A model generated the notes under the pieces. That model saw only the letters and a program-made list of their open reading frames with translations. It was not told the origin of the DNA and did no database searches. A stretch of 8,088 nucleotides of DNA from an uncultured Bacteroidales bacterium. Its GTDB lineage: Bacteria; Bacteroidota; Bacteroidia; Bacteroidales; P3. How positions within the stretch are numbered: the stretch's first letter is position 1; each line of letters opens with the position of its first letter. The DNA is taken from contig CAMXAS010000050.1 of NCBI GenBank assembly GCA_947179195.1, positions 1 to 8,088 of the forward strand, read 5' to 3'. Both the position numbers and the translations under genes were made by a program. This document shows positions 7,842-8,088 of the stretch, in pieces.

Positions 7842-7915
7842 TCTTTAACTGCTTAAAAGTTAACCTATTGGCAGATTTTACAACATTTCAGACCCTACTC
7901 CACCAATAAGGCTGG

Positions 7916-7947
7916 CAAAGATAATGCAAGTCGAGCGCATTTCCAAA
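7916..7947 (-). promoter_or_regulatory. Bacteroidota-type promoter of the yitT-like gene
   Basis: On the minus strand TTTG (7944-7947) is followed after exactly 20 nt by TATCTTTG (7916-7923). This fits the Bacteroidota consensus of a TTTG -33 box and a TAnnTTTG -7 box about 19-21 nt apart. Transcription should begin near 7905-7912, leaving a leader of about 65-70 nt before the ATG at 7841. The -33 box shares its last two bases in + coordinates (7946-7947) with the outer arm of the adjacent inverted repeat. Confidence 0.75.
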
Positions 7948-8072
7948 CGCAGGGCACGGCGCGCCGCCACGGAGTGGCGATTGATTGCGGGACATCGGCT
8001 TGAAAAACTTGTTTTCTTAAAGTCGTGTGTCCCGCAATCAAAACACGTTCGTGTCGCGCCGTGCCCTGCGTT
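7946..8072. repeat. 127-bp nested inverted repeat able to form a cloverleaf
   Basis: Outer arms of 18 bp pair perfectly (7946-7963 with 8055-8072; the left arm begins AACGCAGGGCACGG). Inside are three further hairpins. Hairpin one is CGCCAC-GGA-GTGGCG (7965-7979). The long central one has 14-bp perfect arms (7981-7994, TTGATTGCGGGACA, with 8028-8041) and continues imperfectly to a GAAAA-ACTTG-TTTTC tip (8002-8016). Hairpin three is ACAC-GTTC-GTGT (8043-8054), extendable by a G-C pair. Single bases (7964, 7980, 8042) or none separate the stems, giving a compact four-way junction. A further GCATT/AATGC pair flanks the outer stem (7937-7941, 8080-8084). No T-run follows on either strand, so it is not a simple terminator, and no open reading frame covers it. 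It could be a MITE-like or REP-like mobile element, a structured RNA or a protein-binding site; the sequence alone does not decide. Confidence 0.85.
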
Positions 8073-8088
8073 GCCGCCGAATGCCGAG

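Noticed and set aside
7981..8041. Intrinsic terminator from the central hairpin
   Set aside because: No T-run follows the 14-bp stem on either strand.
7946..8072. tRNA or tmRNA, because of the cloverleaf fold
   Set aside because: The closing stem is 18 bp, the lateral hairpins have 3-4 nt loops, and no T-loop consensus or anticodon arm can be placed.
7942..8079. Integron attC recombination site
   Set aside because: The outer ends do not match RYYYAAC and GTTRRRY, and attC sites fold as a single hairpin rather than a four-way junction.

Overview
The window carries five protein genes, all on the minus strand, and one intergenic region with an unusual folded repeat. Three observations suggest a Bacteroidota chromosome. 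A textbook Bacteroidota promoter (TTTG, 20 nt, TATCTTTG) lies upstream of the yitT-like gene. Shine-Dalgarno sites are mostly weak or absent, with AT-rich leaders between GC-rich genes. One large outer-membrane protein combines a TolB-type propeller with an Omp85-like barrel, an arrangement I associate with this phylum. The high GC of the coding regions would suit Bacteroidales such as Alistipes/Rikenellaceae, but that is a guess from composition only.

Read in the direction of transcription (right to left), the layout is as follows. (1) 7842-8088 is non-coding. It holds a 127-bp nested inverted repeat that can fold as a cloverleaf (7946-8072), directly abutting the yitT promoter. (2) A YitT-family membrane protein (6882-7841). 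(3) A 52-bp A-rich leader, then pckA, the ATP-dependent PEP carboxykinase (5195-6829), closed by a strong intrinsic terminator (5129-5165). (4) A 1182-residue secreted outer-membrane fusion protein (1568-5116), starting only 12 nt after the terminator's T-run. (5) thiL, thiamine-monophosphate kinase (391-1485). (6) An Hsp15-like S4 RNA-binding protein (1-366) that continues past the left edge.

The genes do not form one pathway. pckA is central carbon metabolism (gluconeogenesis or anaplerotic CO2 fixation), thiL is the last step of thiamine pyrophosphate synthesis, and the S4 protein probably acts on ribosomes. The large fusion protein belongs to the envelope. thiL and the S4 gene are 24 bp apart and are probably co-transcribed; the fusion-protein gene may read into them, because no terminator is visible in the 82-bp gap.

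The two things most worth following up are the cloverleaf-capable repeat beside yitT and the fusion protein, whose N-terminal protease-like domain has lost its zinc motif.
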